Part shown: in pieces, positions 28,774 to 38,142 of the stretch
Layout of the letters: each line of letters starts with the position of its first letter
How positions within the stretch are numbered: the first letter of the stretch is position 1
Assembly (NCBI GenBank): GCA_000291825.1
Contig: ALPF01000033.1
Coordinates: 27,652-91,651 of the forward strand
Reading direction: 5' to 3'
Source of the DNA: Prochlorococcus sp. W8
Lineage (GTDB): Bacteria > Cyanobacteriota > Cyanobacteriia > PCC-6307 > Cyanobiaceae
DNA: 64,000 nucleotides
Translations under genes and position numbers: made by a program
Notes under the pieces: generated by a model
Told to the model about the DNA's origin: nothing
Seen by the model: only the letters and a program-made list of their open reading frames with translations
Database searches by the model: none

Positions 28774-28953
28774 TCAAATACTTTCATAAGGTTGGCCTAA
28801 TTCATCTCTTAATCTCCTTATTCTTTGTAATAACTTTAATCTTCTACTTCTAGCTGTCAAAGTTAAGAAAAATCTTAAAGGGAAATATACAAGTGTCATT
28901 GCTACTGCAAGGGTTGCAGTTAATGTAAAAACAAAATTTCCTGTATCGTTCAT
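28774..28953 (-). CDS. small conserved membrane-anchored protein (59 aa)
   Basis: The protein MNDTGNFVFTLTATLAVAMT continues into LVYFPLRFF, giving one N-terminal membrane helix, then a highly basic cytoplasmic tail (ARSRRLKLLQRIRRLRDELG) ending QPYESI. The helix-plus-Arg-rich pattern looks conserved in marine cyanobacteria, but I know no function. It converges tightly on fabG and is divergent from groEL, sharing the 131-bp region with the 14-bp repeats. Confidence 0.75.
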   Translation of the reverse strand: MNDTGNFVFTLTATLAVAMTLVYFPLRFFLTLTARSRRLKLLQRIRRLRDELGQPYESI

Positions 28954-29028
28954 ACATTTAAGATACTATCTATTCAAAAAAATGTGGTAAAGTTTTCTGA
29001 CAAATTCGGCTTTCCCCACTTAATCAGC

Positions 29029-29082
29029 AATGATTTAATTAACTTTTTTGTGGGAGATTAGAGTTATAAATGATTTAATTAA
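29029..29082. repeat. 14-bp direct repeat, two copies 40 bp apart, before groEL
   Basis: AATGATTTAATTAA occurs at 29029-29042 and identically at 29069-29082, the second copy ending 2 nt before the groEL start codon. A short inverted pair (CCCAC ... GTGGG) flanks the first copy. No CIRCE element (TTAGCACTC-N9-GAGTGCTAA) is visible here. The repeats could be regulator sites or a local duplication. Confidence 0.6.
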
Positions 29083-29084
29083 AA

Positions 29085-30824
29085 ATGCCGAAGCAATTAA
29101 GTTTTTCAGATGAATCAAGAGATGCACTTGAAAGAGGGGTAAATACTGTTGCAAATGCTGTAAAAGTAACACTTGGCCCAAAAGCAAAAAATGTTGTTAT
29201 TGAAAAACAATTTGGCACACCTGATGTGGTAAGAGATGGATCAACTGTTGCTAAAGAAATTGAACTTGAGAATCCTTTCTCAAATTTAGGTGCAAAATTA
29301 ATTGAACAAGTAGCCTCAAAGACAAAAGAAAAAGCAGGAGATGGGACCACTACTGCGACAATACTCGCACAAATCATGGTACAAGAAGGGTTAAAAAATA
29401 TTGCAGCAGGAGCAAGTCCTGTAGAGATTAAAAAAGGTATGAATATAGCTTTATCACTTATAGTTGAACAACTAAAAGATAAAAGTATCCAAGTAGCTGG
29501 AGGCGATATCAAAAAAGTTGCTTCTGTTAGTGCTGGAGGTGATGAAGATATTGGCTTAATAATCGCAAACGCAATGGATAAAGTAACCTCAGATGGAGTT
29601 ATAACTGTTGAAGAATCTCAATCATTAGAGACAGAGTTAGATATTACAGAGGGTATGTCTTTTGACAGAGGATATATTTCACCATATTTTATTACAGATC
29701 AAGATAGACAAATATGTGAACTTGATAACCCAAAGATATTAATCACAGATCAAAAAATATCAACTTTAAATAATTTAGTTCCGATTCTAGAAGAGATTCA
29801 GAAATCTAGTTCACCTTTTCTAATTATTGCAGAGGATATTGAAGGAGAAGCTTTAACAACTCTTGTAATGAATAAAAATGCAGGTATTTTAAATGTTTCA
29901 GCGGTGAGAGCACCATCTTTTGGAGAAAGAAGAAAAGCTTCTTTGGAGGATATTGCGATTCTTACAGGTGGAAACTTAATAAGTGAAGATAAATCAATGT
30001 CAATTGAGAAAGTAACAATAAATGATTTAGGTAAAGCAAAAAAAATAACTATCTCAAAGGACAATACAACCATAGTAGCTTTTGAAGATACAAAAGACTC
30101 TGTAAAAGAAAGGGTTGAAAAGCTTAAAAAAGAGGTTGACTTAACTGATTTGGAATACGACAAAGATAAAATCAATGAGCGAATTGCGAAACTTTCTGGC
30201 GGAGTTGCGTTAATCAAAGTTGGGGCCGCTACTGAAACAGAAATGAAGTATAAAAAGTTAAGAATAGAGGACTCTTTAAATGCAACCAAGGCAGCAATAG
30301 AGGAAGGCGTAGTATCGGGTGGGGGACAAACTTTAATTGAAATTTCAGAAAGTCTTACAAAATTAGATACAACAATCTCACAAGATCAAAAAACTGGAAT
30401 ACGAATTGTGGCAAAGGCTCTCAAAGAACCTGCTAAGCAAATTGCATTGAATGGAGGATATAACGGGGAAGTTGTTGTTTCAGATATACTACGTCTAAAA
30501 AAAGGATTCAATGTTCTTACAGGTGAATATGAAGACTTGAATAAATCTGGGATCCTAGACCCATCAAAAGTTTTACGTTTATCATTGGAGGATGCTATAT
30601 CAATAGCTTCAATGTTATTAACAACAGAAGTAGCAGTGGCAGATATACCGGAACCAGAGCCCCCAGCTGGAGCGGCAGGAGATCCTATGGGTGGCGGTAT
30701 GGGTATGGGTGGCATGGGCATGCCTGGTATGGGTGGCATGGGCATGCCAGGTATGGGTGGTATGGGTATGCCTGGTATGGGTGGTATGGGTATGCCTGGT
30801 ATGGGTATGCCTGGCATGATGTGA
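29085..30824 (+). CDS. groL: 60-kDa chaperonin GroEL (stand-alone copy)
   Basis: An ATP-dependent folding chamber subunit. The 579-residue product has [32 protein letters not shown] (ATP site), the apical-domain [14 protein letters not shown], and [12 protein letters not shown] with NGGYNGEVV. The C-terminus is a long Gly/Met tail made of four exact copies of GMGGMGMP plus partial units, longer than the usual GGM tail, so the protein exceeds the typical 545 residues. No groES precedes it; the upstream region instead has a 14-bp direct repeat. Cyanobacteria usually carry one groESL operon and one stand-alone groEL, and this is the latter. Confidence 0.96.
   Translation: MPKQLSFSDESRDALERGVNTVANAVKVTLGPKAKNVVIEKQFGTPDVVRDGSTVAKEIELENPFSNLGAKLIEQVASKTKEKAGDGTTTATILAQIMVQEGLKNIAAGASPVEIKKGMNIALSLIVEQLKDKSIQVAGGDIKKVASVSAGGDEDIGLIIANAMDKVTSDGVITVEESQSLETELDITEGMSFDRGYISPYFITDQDRQICELDNPKILITDQKISTLNNLVPILEEIQKSSSPFLIIAEDIEGEALTTLVMNKNAGILNVSAVRAPSFGERRKASLEDIAILTGGNLISEDKSMSIEKVTINDLGKAKKITISKDNTTIVAFEDTKDSVKERVEKLKKEVDLTDLEYDKDKINERIAKLSGGVALIKVGAATETEMKYKKLRIEDSLNATKAAIEEGVVSGGGQTLIEISESLTKLDTTISQDQKTGIRIVAKALKEPAKQIALNGGYNGEVVVSDILRLKKGFNVLTGEYEDLNKSGILDPSKVLRLSLEDAISIASMLLTTEVAVADIPEPEPPAGAAGDPMGGGMGMGGMGMPGMGGMGMPGMGGMGMPGMGGMGMPGMGMPGMM
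30702..30797 (+). repeat. 24-bp tandem repeat encoding GMGGMGMP, four copies, in groEL
   Basis: Four in-frame 24-bp units (30702-30725, 30726-30749, 30750-30773, 30774-30797) encode identical octapeptides. They differ only at third codon positions (GGT/GGC, CCT/CCA), and a partial GMGMP and GMM follow. The synonymous differences show the array is not a very recent single expansion. Confidence 0.9.
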
Positions 30825-30902
30825 TTTTCAAGTATTATTTTGTATAAAAAAGAGCTAATTATTTACAAGTATTTATAGATTTCAATTTGAAAATTTATAA
30901 AA

Positions 30903-31727
30903 TTAATTCAGTTTTTTATTAAGTAATGGATTTATTACTATTAACGAGGAAATCGTTAGTATAAACAGAAGAGAGATGCAGTTTCTGCAAGTCAGATCGC
31001 CATAGGGTGCATGTAAAGCGATAAAGTCTAAATTAATACTTGAAGTATAAGATACTCTTATTGGCTCAATTGCAAATGTTAAAGGATTAAAAGAGGCAAT
31101 CCACCCAAGCCATGAAGGCATAAAAGATATTGGAGCTAGTGCCGTACTGGCAAATAATAAGGGAAGATTTACTACAAAAATCAAAGCTATTAATTCAATA
31201 TGTCCTGGGAGAATAAAAGCCAAACATAAACTAATTGAAGTTACAAACAAAACTAATAAAATTAAAGTGGCAAATACTATCCCTAATCCAAAGAATTCTG
31301 GGAATCCATAACCAAGTAAATAAGAGATAAACATTATCGCAATACTTTGAATAAAACTCAAAATAGTAATATATAAAAAGGATGACAAAATAATTGATAG
31401 TCTACTTGTTAAAGGGGCAACCAATAATCTATTTAAAAAACCAAATTCCCTATCAAACATTAGTGGCAACCCGGAATTTAATGCTCCGCTGAATGCCGTA
31501 AACACAATTAGTCCTGCCCCTAAAAAATTCCCATAAGAATCAACTCCTGGTAAAAAATCTTTTGGCGCGTTTGAAAATAAAGCTCCAAACAAAAAAAGCC
31601 AGATGATTGGTTGTAAAATTCCTGCTACGAGGGTTGAGGGTCTTCTTTTTAGCTGTATAAATAATCTCTTAGTTAAAGCAAAAGTTTCCTGATAAAGAAA
31701 TAAAAAATTAAATTGCTTAAGTTCCAT
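30903..31727 (-). CDS. ABC-2 type transporter permease
   Basis: A 274-residue DrrB-like permease with six predicted membrane helices. It has an N-terminal cytoplasmic segment (LYQETFALTKRLFIQLKRRP), GILQPIIWLFLFGALFS, FDREFGFLNRLLVAPLTSRL and ASFNPLTFAIEPIRVSYTSS, all typical of ABC-2 exporters. It follows its ATPase (31783-32802), and the pair lies downstream of ctaA-ctaB on the same strand. The exported substrate is unknown. Confidence 0.9.
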   Translation of the reverse strand: MELKQFNFLFLYQETFALTKRLFIQLKRRPSTLVAGILQPIIWLFLFGALFSNAPKDFLPGVDSYGNFLGAGLIVFTAFSGALNSGLPLMFDREFGFLNRLLVAPLTSRLSIILSSFLYITILSFIQSIAIMFISYLLGYGFPEFFGLGIVFATLILLVLFVTSISLCLAFILPGHIELIALIFVVNLPLLFASTALAPISFMPSWLGWIASFNPLTFAIEPIRVSYTSSINLDFIALHAPYGDLTCRNCISLLFILTISSLIVINPLLNKKLN

Positions 31728-31782
31728 TAATGTAATTATAATTTTTTCTAATTATAGTTTGATATTTCAAGTAAACATAAAA

Positions 31783-32802
31783 TCATCTCATAGATTGTTT
31801 AGATTCTTTTTTCAGATCTCTTTTACCTGCCATGAATATTTCTGCATCTTGCAATGTTTTTCCTGTGGCTTGAAGATAAACATCATCAAGGCTTGGTTGA
31901 CTCTGAGTAAGAGAAAATATTTCAAATTTTGAAAAAGCTAATTCAACTTTTAATTTTGTTAATAAATCTTTTTCTTTCTCAGCAATGAAGTTTAACGAAT
32001 AACCTTGAGCGGAGTTAATTACTATTTGGCGTATACCATCTATTTTATTTAATATTTCTTTGACCTTTTCAGACTCTTCTGGTGAACTAAATTCTCTAAC
32101 TTTTAATGAAATTCTCTCTCCTCCCAATTTACTTTTAAGATAACTAGGATTCCCCTGGTCTATAACTTTGCCATCATTAATAATTACTACTGTATCAGCT
32201 AAGTAATCTATCTCATTAAGATAATGACTACTTAAAATTATCGTCATTCCATCATTCTTTAATTTTTTTAATAAATCCCAAATTATGTTTCTACTTTCTA
32301 TGTCAAGTCCAACAGTAGGTTCATCTAGAATTAAGACCTCAGGAAGATGCAATAATCCTGCAGCCAAATCGATTCTTCTTTTCATACCTCCAGAGTATGT
32401 TCCACATTTTCTATCAATCCAATTTTGCATATCTAATTTAATAATCAAATCTTGAATTCTTTCCAATTTTTTTGTTTTTGGAATATGGTAAAGATCTGCT
32501 TGAAAATCTAATAATTCCCTTCCAGTAAGAATCTTATCTAAAGAAATCTCTTGGGCTACATAACCAATTAGTTCACGAATTTGTCTTTGTTTTTTTACTA
32601 AATCAATTCCATTGATTTCAACTTTCCCATCATCTGGTGAAATTAAAGTTGCAAGAATTTTTAATAGTGTCGTTTTACCTGCACCATTAGGACCTAATAA
32701 TCCAAATAAACTTCCCCTAGAAATTTTAATATTAATATTTTCAAGAGCATTAACATCAAAGTATCTTTTTGATAGATTTTTAATTTGGATGTAATTCATC
32801 AA
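31783..32802 (-). CDS. ABC transporter ATP-binding protein (DrrA-like)
   Basis: The 339-residue ATPase has Walker A GPNGAGKTTLLKIL, Q-loop LIGYVAQEISLDKILTGREL, signature YSGGMKRRIDLAAGL and Walker B VLILDEPTVGLDIESRN with ILSSHYLNEIDYLADTVVII (H-loop). A DrrA-type C-terminal domain of about 100 residues ends with SLTQSQPSLDDVYLQATGKT, the usual terminal motif. Its partner permease follows after 55 bp. It is 23 bp downstream of ctaB, suggesting one ctaA-ctaB-ABC transcript. Confidence 0.93.
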   Translation of the reverse strand: MMNYIQIKNLSKRYFDVNALENINIKISRGSLFGLLGPNGAGKTTLLKILATLISPDDGKVEINGIDLVKKQRQIRELIGYVAQEISLDKILTGRELLDFQADLYHIPKTKKLERIQDLIIKLDMQNWIDRKCGTYSGGMKRRIDLAAGLLHLPEVLILDEPTVGLDIESRNIIWDLLKKLKNDGMTIILSSHYLNEIDYLADTVVIINDGKVIDQGNPSYLKSKLGGERISLKVREFSSPEESEKVKEILNKIDGIRQIVINSAQGYSLNFIAEKEKDLLTKLKVELAFSKFEIFSLTQSQPSLDDVYLQATGKTLQDAEIFMAGKRDLKKESKQSMR

Positions 32803-32825
32803 ATAATTAATTTAATTTATTTATA

Positions 32826-33836
32826 TCAAAAATTCAGTAAATTATTGATTTCTGAAAAAATTGATGAAGCTATTGTTAAAGTCTGTTGTTCAAATTCAAC
32901 GGAAAGATTTGTTCTAGCAATAATTAATAGTAGACATATTCCAAACATATATAAAATTGACCATCTAAATAAACCTTTAGCTAAAGATAAATCATTTGGT
33001 GAATTTTTTAATCTGAAAATTAGCTGTAATAGTCGAGCATTAAATGGAAGTACTAAAATTTCATAAATCAAGCCACCTTCTGGCAAAGCAAAAATACCAA
33101 AAATACTCATAATTACAGTCGCTATTCCGTAGCGTAATATGGCTTTAACTGTAAATACTGATCCTTTTACTGATGGCAGCATTGGTATACCTACAGAGGC
33201 ATAATCATCTTTTAATAAAATTGCTAATGCCCAAAAATGAGCAGGAGTCCAAACCATAACTAAACCAAAAAGCCACCAACCACTTAATCCAATATGACCA
33301 GACGCTGCCGAAGCTCCAACAAGGGGAGGTATAGCACCTGCAACTCCCCCAAAAACAATATTCTGTGTAGTTCTGGGTTTAAGAACGATAGTATACAAAA
33401 GTACATAACTGCATAAACCTAATAATGTAAGGCCTGCTGCAAGATAATTAACTCCACTTACTAAAAGCATTGAAGCAGCTAATGTACAAGATACTGCCCC
33501 AAAAAAAACAGAATTAAAAGATAATTTGCCAGATGGTAATGCTCTGCTACTTGTCCGGTTCATTCTCTTATCTAAATCCATTTCCCATAAGCAATTTAAT
33601 GCTCCAGCAGCAGCTGCAGCTAATGCACCGCCTCCAAGAGTACAAACCAATTTAGGAGATGATATTGGCCATTCTTCACTTAGGGCCATTCCTCCAAGTG
33701 TTGTTGCGAGAAGGAGTGGTATTAATCTTGGCTTGGCGACCTCTAACCAAGGTGGAAGTTTAATTTTTTTTCGGGATGGTATTACTTCTTCCCTTAAGGA
33801 GGATTGCATATTTAGGTTTTCAAAATTACTTTTCAT
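32826..33836 (-). CDS. ctaB: protoheme IX farnesyltransferase (heme O synthase)
   Basis: Converts heme B to heme O by adding a farnesyl chain. The 336-residue UbiA-superfamily protein has the first Asp motif [40 protein letters not shown] and the late [20 protein letters not shown], typical of CyoE/CtaB. About 45 residues precede the first helix. It overlaps the end of ctaA by one base, a tight coupling with the next enzyme of heme A synthesis. Confidence 0.95.
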   Translation of the reverse strand: MKSNFENLNMQSSLREEVIPSRKKIKLPPWLEVAKPRLIPLLLATTLGGMALSEEWPISSPKLVCTLGGGALAAAAAGALNCLWEMDLDKRMNRTSSRALPSGKLSFNSVFFGAVSCTLAASMLLVSGVNYLAAGLTLLGLCSYVLLYTIVLKPRTTQNIVFGGVAGAIPPLVGASAASGHIGLSGWWLFGLVMVWTPAHFWALAILLKDDYASVGIPMLPSVKGSVFTVKAILRYGIATVIMSIFGIFALPEGGLIYEILVLPFNARLLQLIFRLKNSPNDLSLAKGLFRWSILYMFGICLLLIIARTNLSVEFEQQTLTIASSIFSEINNLLNF

Positions 33837-34759
33837 TAGTTGTAACTAAAAATAACTTTCTCTTTAAGAGAATTAACATTAAAATTTTTGTCTTGATTTC
33901 TAAAAACTAAAGTTGACAAATTGGCAATTAATAATGAAGCTACTAACTGATGACTAACAATTAATAAAGGTTGATTTAAATTTGTTTTTAAACTTAAAAC
34001 ACCTAAAGTTATTTGTGAACCAAGAAGAATTAGTATAGAAATCAAAAACTTCCAATTATTTATGAATAAAATTCGATCAATTGCTGCAACAACAATTATT
34101 ATAAAAATTGCAATAGTTACAGGTAATGCAAATAATTTATGAGAATTTAAGATAAAGCAATTTTGATTAGCTGATAAACATAAATGAGCAGACCAGGTAG
34201 AGGAGAGTCTTACACCAATTGCAGATTGAATTAGTGTTAAAAATAAAGGAATACATAATAATGCCTTCCACCAAATTTTTGAATTTATAGAGCTTTCATT
34301 TTGAAGATGTTGATTAATATAAGTAGCAGTAATTAAGAGAGAGAAAGCTATCAATAGATGGCTAATAACTGCGTATGAAGCCAATGTATTAATGACAGTC
34401 AATGCTCCTAAAGAGCCTTGAAAAACAACTAAAAATAGTAAAAAAGAATATATTTTTAGCAATCCTTTTGGTAAAAATCTTCTCCAGATAATAGACAAAG
34501 AAAATTGCGCAAGAATTAATAAACCAACTAAAAATGCATCTAATCTATGGAACCACTCTAAGAAAACTCTCATATTCATATGACCAAGAGGAAGAAATGT
34601 TCCATAACATAGAGGCCAATCAGGACAAGCTAACCCCGCTTCCATAACTCTGGTAGCACTTCCAATGGCAATTAAAGCTATAATCGCCAGAACAGAATGA
34701 TTGCCTAATTTAATAAGTGTAAACTTATATTTTGTTTGATAATTCTCTAACTTATTCAC
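33836..34759 (-). CDS. ctaA: heme A synthase (CtaA/COX15)
   Basis: Oxidises heme O to heme A for the cytochrome oxidase. The 307-residue membrane protein has about eight helices with paired His motifs ([53 protein letters not shown]) that bind two hemes, plus [20 protein letters not shown] at the N-terminal loop with its conserved Cys pair. It is divergent from ctaC, with a 258-bp shared promoter region. Confidence 0.95.
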   Translation of the reverse strand: MNKLENYQTKYKFTLIKLGNHSVLAIIALIAIGSATRVMEAGLACPDWPLCYGTFLPLGHMNMRVFLEWFHRLDAFLVGLLILAQFSLSIIWRRFLPKGLLKIYSFLLFLVVFQGSLGALTVINTLASYAVISHLLIAFSLLITATYINQHLQNESSINSKIWWKALLCIPLFLTLIQSAIGVRLSSTWSAHLCLSANQNCFILNSHKLFALPVTIAIFIIIVVAAIDRILFINNWKFLISILILLGSQITLGVLSLKTNLNQPLLIVSHQLVASLLIANLSTLVFRNQDKNFNVNSLKEKVIFSYN

Positions 34760-34882
34760 TAAAGAATGAAGCTTATTATTTATGCATAATAATTTAAATT
34801 CATAAGTAAAATATTAATAAAAACCAAATCTTTTTATAAGTATTATGTTTAGTCATTCTTCGTTATCCTTTCCTGACATTTT

Positions 34883-34904
34883 CATTAGAAAATCATTAGA
34901 AAAT
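34883..34904. repeat. tandem 11-bp direct repeat in the ctaA/ctaC intergenic region
   Basis: CATTAGAAAAT appears twice back to back. The flanks CATTTTC and GAAAATG are also complementary across the repeat, so the stretch can be read as either a tandem repeat or a weak hairpin. The rest of this 258-bp region is AT-rich without a recognisable small gene. Confidence 0.5.
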
Positions 34905-35017
34905 GAATATTTATTTTTTAATTATTAAGAAGTTGTGAATTTATAGATTATTCCTTTTACAAATAATGCAAAAATCTAAAAAAGTAATAATGTAAAAATA
35001 TAAAGTTTTTAACTAAA

Positions 35018-35818
35018 TTGTTAAATAAATCTTCTTATTTAATTTTTATTATTTCTGCAGTAATAGGTATATCTTTTTGGATTGGATTTAATGTTAATTT
35101 ACTGCCTGCTGAAGCAAGTATTAATGCTCCTATTTACGATGAGTTGTTCAAGATTCTTTTCATTATTGGTCTAATATTATTTATTGGAATGTCTCTAATA
35201 GTTTTATATAGTTTGTTTAAATTTAGAAAAAGAGAAGGTCAAGTTGGTGATGGAATTGCATTAGAAGGAAATTTAAAGTTAGAAATAATCTGGACAGTAA
35301 TACCGTCAATCATTGTTTTATTTGTAGGTTTATATAGTTACAACATTTATGACCGCATGGGAGGCATGAATGCACTTAATCATGACCATAGTGTTATGGA
35401 AAATAATTCAGAAAAAATTTGGGCTGGTATAAGTCAATCAAACAATAATATTAGCTTGATTGATACCAATATTGAAGTTTCTGCGATGCAATTTGCTTTC
35501 TTATTCAATTACCCAAAAGGGGATTTCATTTCTGGTGAGCTTCATGTTCCAGTAAATAAAGAAATATCAGTAAGAATGGAATCAAAAGATGTTATTCATG
35601 CATTTTGGATTCCAGAATTTCGTATTAAACAAGATATTATCCCTGGACAACCTACTATTTTAAATTTTACACCAACAAAGGTAGGTAAATATCCAATTAT
35701 CTGTGCTGAACTATGTGGTCCTTATCATGGAGGAATGAGAGCCTCAATAATTGTTCAAGAAGAATCTGATTACCAAGATTGGTTTAATCAAAATAAGAAA
35801 GATGAGTTAAAAGCATGA
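35018..35818 (+). CDS. ctaC: cytochrome c oxidase subunit II
   Basis: The 266-residue subunit carries two N-terminal membrane helices and the CuA domain: HAFWIPEFRIKQDIIPGQPT, and CAELCGPYHGGM with the two Cys, His and Met ligands. A Met/His/Asn-rich insert (DRMGGMNALNHDHSVMENNS) lies between the helices and the CuA domain and might bind copper, although this is speculative. It starts with TTG and overlaps ctaD by 4 bp. It is the first gene of ctaC-ctaD-ctaE. Confidence 0.95.
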   Translation: MLNKSSYLIFIISAVIGISFWIGFNVNLLPAEASINAPIYDELFKILFIIGLILFIGMSLIVLYSLFKFRKREGQVGDGIALEGNLKLEIIWTVIPSIIVLFVGLYSYNIYDRMGGMNALNHDHSVMENNSEKIWAGISQSNNNISLIDTNIEVSAMQFAFLFNYPKGDFISGELHVPVNKEISVRMESKDVIHAFWIPEFRIKQDIIPGQPTILNFTPTKVGKYPIICAELCGPYHGGMRASIIVQEESDYQDWFNQNKKDELKA

Positions 35819-37443
35819 CAATATTAATAGATAAAAAAAATCAAGTAGCAGAGAAAATTCAACCTACAGGTTTTCTAAAATATTTCAGTTTTAGTTTGGA
35901 CCATAAAGTAATTGGTATTCAATATCTTGTTTGTGGATTCCTTTTTTATTTAGTTGGAGGAACATTAGCTAGCGCTATAAGAATTGAGCTTACTAGTCCA
36001 ATTTCTGATTTCATGCCAAGAGATGTTTATAACCAGGTTCTAACATTACATGGAACAATCATGATTTTTCTATGGATTGTTCCAGTCGTAAATGGCGCGT
36101 TTGGAAATTATTTAATACCTTTTTACGTGGGTGCTAGAGATATGGCTTTTCCAAGATTAAATGCGGTTGCATTTTGGTTAATACCTCCCTCTGGCTTAAT
36201 GCTAATTACTAGTTATTTTATCGATGGAGCTGCTCAAGCAGGTTGGACTGCCTATCCACCTCTTAGTATAACTACTCCACAATCTGGGCAGATTGTATGG
36301 ATTTTAAGTGTCCTTCTTCTTGGTGGGAGTTCCATATTTGGAGGAATTAATTTTATAGCAACAATTTTAAAATTAAGAAGACCAGGCCTTAAGTTAATGC
36401 AATTACCCATGTATTGCTGGGCAATGTTAGGTACCAGCATACTTGTAGTCCTATCAACACCTGTCTTAGCAGGGACTCTTATTTTATTAAGTTTCGATAT
36501 AGTTGCAAATACTGGTTTCTTTAATCCTGTTTTAGGTGGCAACGTTGTTGTTTATCAGCATTTATTTTGGTTCTATTCTCATCCAGCAGTTTATATTATG
36601 GTATTACCTGCATTTGGCTTGGTAAGCGAAATCCTTCCTATTCACTGTAGAAAACCCCTATTTGGATATAAGACAATGGTTTTTTCAATTATGGGAATAG
36701 TAGTTTTAGGGCTTGTTGTTTGGGCTCATCATATGTTTACAAGTGGAACTCCTCCATGGATGAGGTTATTTTTTACGATTGCAACAGCATTTATTGCAGT
36801 TCCTACTGGAATAAAATTCTTTAATTGGGTAGCGACTATGTGGGGGGGGGAAATCTCAATAAATAGTGCAATGTTATTTTCTTGCGGTTTCATTATTAAT
36901 TTTGTTTTTGGAGGCATCACAGGAGTTGCTCTGGCACAAGTGCCTTTTGATATTCATGTTCATGATACATACTTTGTTGTGGCACATTTTCACTACATTG
37001 TTTATGGAGGCTCTGTATTTGTGATTTTTTCATCTATTTATCATTGGTTCCCAAAGGTAACAGGAAAACTATTAAATGAGAAATTAGGTATGCTTCACTT
37101 TGCATTAACTTTCATTGGTTTCAATTTATGTTTTGCACCGCAACACTGGCTCGGATTAAATGGTATGCCTAGAAGAGTTGCAGAATATGATCCTCAATTT
37201 CAATTTGTAAATCAGATAAGTAGTTTAGGTGCTTTGTTTATGGCAATAAGTACTATTCCCTTTTTAATAAATATATTTTTAAGTGCTAAAAATGGCGAAA
37301 AATCTGGAGATAATCCATGGGAAGCTCTTACTCCAGAGTGGTTAACTTCTTCTCCACCTCCAGTAGAAAATTGGAAGGGAGAAGCCCCCTTAGTTACTGA
37401 GCCATATGGTTACGGAAGTGAACTTACAGATAAAGATACTTAA
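35815..37443 (+). CDS. ctaD: cytochrome c oxidase subunit I (A2-type)
   Basis: The catalytic subunit of the heme-copper oxidase. Heme and CuB ligands are all visible: LTLHGTIMIFLW, HPAVY (His-Tyr crosslink), WAHHMFTSG and HDTYFVVAHFHYIVYGG. The proton-channel helix VI reads FWFYSHPAVYIMVLPAFG. The Glu of the A1 type (HPEVY) is replaced by the YS motif, so this is an A2-type enzyme by known classification. Length (542 residues) is normal. It overlaps ctaC by 4 bp and precedes ctaE by 8 bp. Confidence 0.97.
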   Translation: MTILIDKKNQVAEKIQPTGFLKYFSFSLDHKVIGIQYLVCGFLFYLVGGTLASAIRIELTSPISDFMPRDVYNQVLTLHGTIMIFLWIVPVVNGAFGNYLIPFYVGARDMAFPRLNAVAFWLIPPSGLMLITSYFIDGAAQAGWTAYPPLSITTPQSGQIVWILSVLLLGGSSIFGGINFIATILKLRRPGLKLMQLPMYCWAMLGTSILVVLSTPVLAGTLILLSFDIVANTGFFNPVLGGNVVVYQHLFWFYSHPAVYIMVLPAFGLVSEILPIHCRKPLFGYKTMVFSIMGIVVLGLVVWAHHMFTSGTPPWMRLFFTIATAFIAVPTGIKFFNWVATMWGGEISINSAMLFSCGFIINFVFGGITGVALAQVPFDIHVHDTYFVVAHFHYIVYGGSVFVIFSSIYHWFPKVTGKLLNEKLGMLHFALTFIGFNLCFAPQHWLGLNGMPRRVAEYDPQFQFVNQISSLGALFMAISTIPFLINIFLSAKNGEKSGDNPWEALTPEWLTSSPPPVENWKGEAPLVTEPYGYGSELTDKDT

Positions 37444-37451
37444 CAATTTTT

Positions 37452-38051
37452 ATGACCACTATTAATCCTAAAAAACTAGAGAATTCATCTAACGAAGAAA
37501 ATAGACACCATGAAGATTTTCGATTATTTGGATTAATTACTTTTTTGATTGCAGATGGAATGACATTTGCAGGTTTTTTTGCAGCTTATCTAACCTATAA
37601 AGCAGTAAATCCTCTCCCTGATGGCGCTATATATGAACTTGAATTACCAATTCCTACAATTAATACGATACTATTGCTTTTCAGTAGTGCCACCTTCCAT
37701 AAAGCAGGAAAAGCTCTTTTAAAAAAGAATAATTTTGAATCTCAAAAATGGCTTTTAATTACTTCAGTTTTAGGGATAACTTTTTTAATCTGTCAGCTAT
37801 TTGAATATTTTAATTTGCCATTTGGCCTAACAGATAATTTATTTGCAAGCACTTTTTATGCTCTTACAGGATTTCATGGTTTGCATGTTACTTTGGGTAC
37901 TCTTATGATTCTCATAATCCTTTGGCAAACAAGAATTGAGGGAGGGCGAATATCTTATAAAAATATGTTCCCTTTTGAAGCTGTAGAGTTATATTGGCAC
38001 TTTGTAGATGGTATTTGGGTGATTTTATTTATTATTTTGTATCTACTATGA
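37452..38051 (+). CDS. ctaE: cytochrome c oxidase subunit III
   Basis: A 199-residue membrane protein with five helices, the short bacterial form of subunit III. It has RLFGLITFLIADGMTFAGFF, TGFHGLHVTLGTLMILIILW and the terminal PFEAVELYWHFVDGIWVILF, the strongest family signature. It completes the ctaCDE operon. Confidence 0.96.
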   Translation: MTTINPKKLENSSNEENRHHEDFRLFGLITFLIADGMTFAGFFAAYLTYKAVNPLPDGAIYELELPIPTINTILLLFSSATFHKAGKALLKKNNFESQKWLLITSVLGITFLICQLFEYFNLPFGLTDNLFASTFYALTGFHGLHVTLGTLMILIILWQTRIEGGRISYKNMFPFEAVELYWHFVDGIWVILFIILYLL

Positions 38052-38102
38052 TACGAAAATTCAACTCATTACAATATATTTTTTATTAAATCTATATCCC
38101 CA

Positions 38103-38119
38103 CAATAATAATATTATTG
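38103..38119. promoter_or_regulatory. 17-bp palindrome upstream of the AbrB-like gene
   Basis: CAATAATA-A-TATTATTG is a perfect 8-bp inverted repeat about one base, ending 23 nt before the ATG of the regulator at 38143. The position suits an operator, perhaps for autoregulation, but AT-rich DNA gives such repeats by chance fairly often. Confidence 0.35.
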
Positions 38120-38142
38120 ATAGGAACAAAACCTATTTAATA

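Noticed and set aside
28954..29084. CIRCE heat-shock operator before groEL
   Set aside because: I looked for TTAGCACTC and its inverted partner and found none; only the 14-bp direct repeat is there.
30386..30817. Antisense frame with Pro/Ile repeats
   Set aside because: It is the reverse complement of the GroEL Gly/Met repeat, not a real proline-rich protein.
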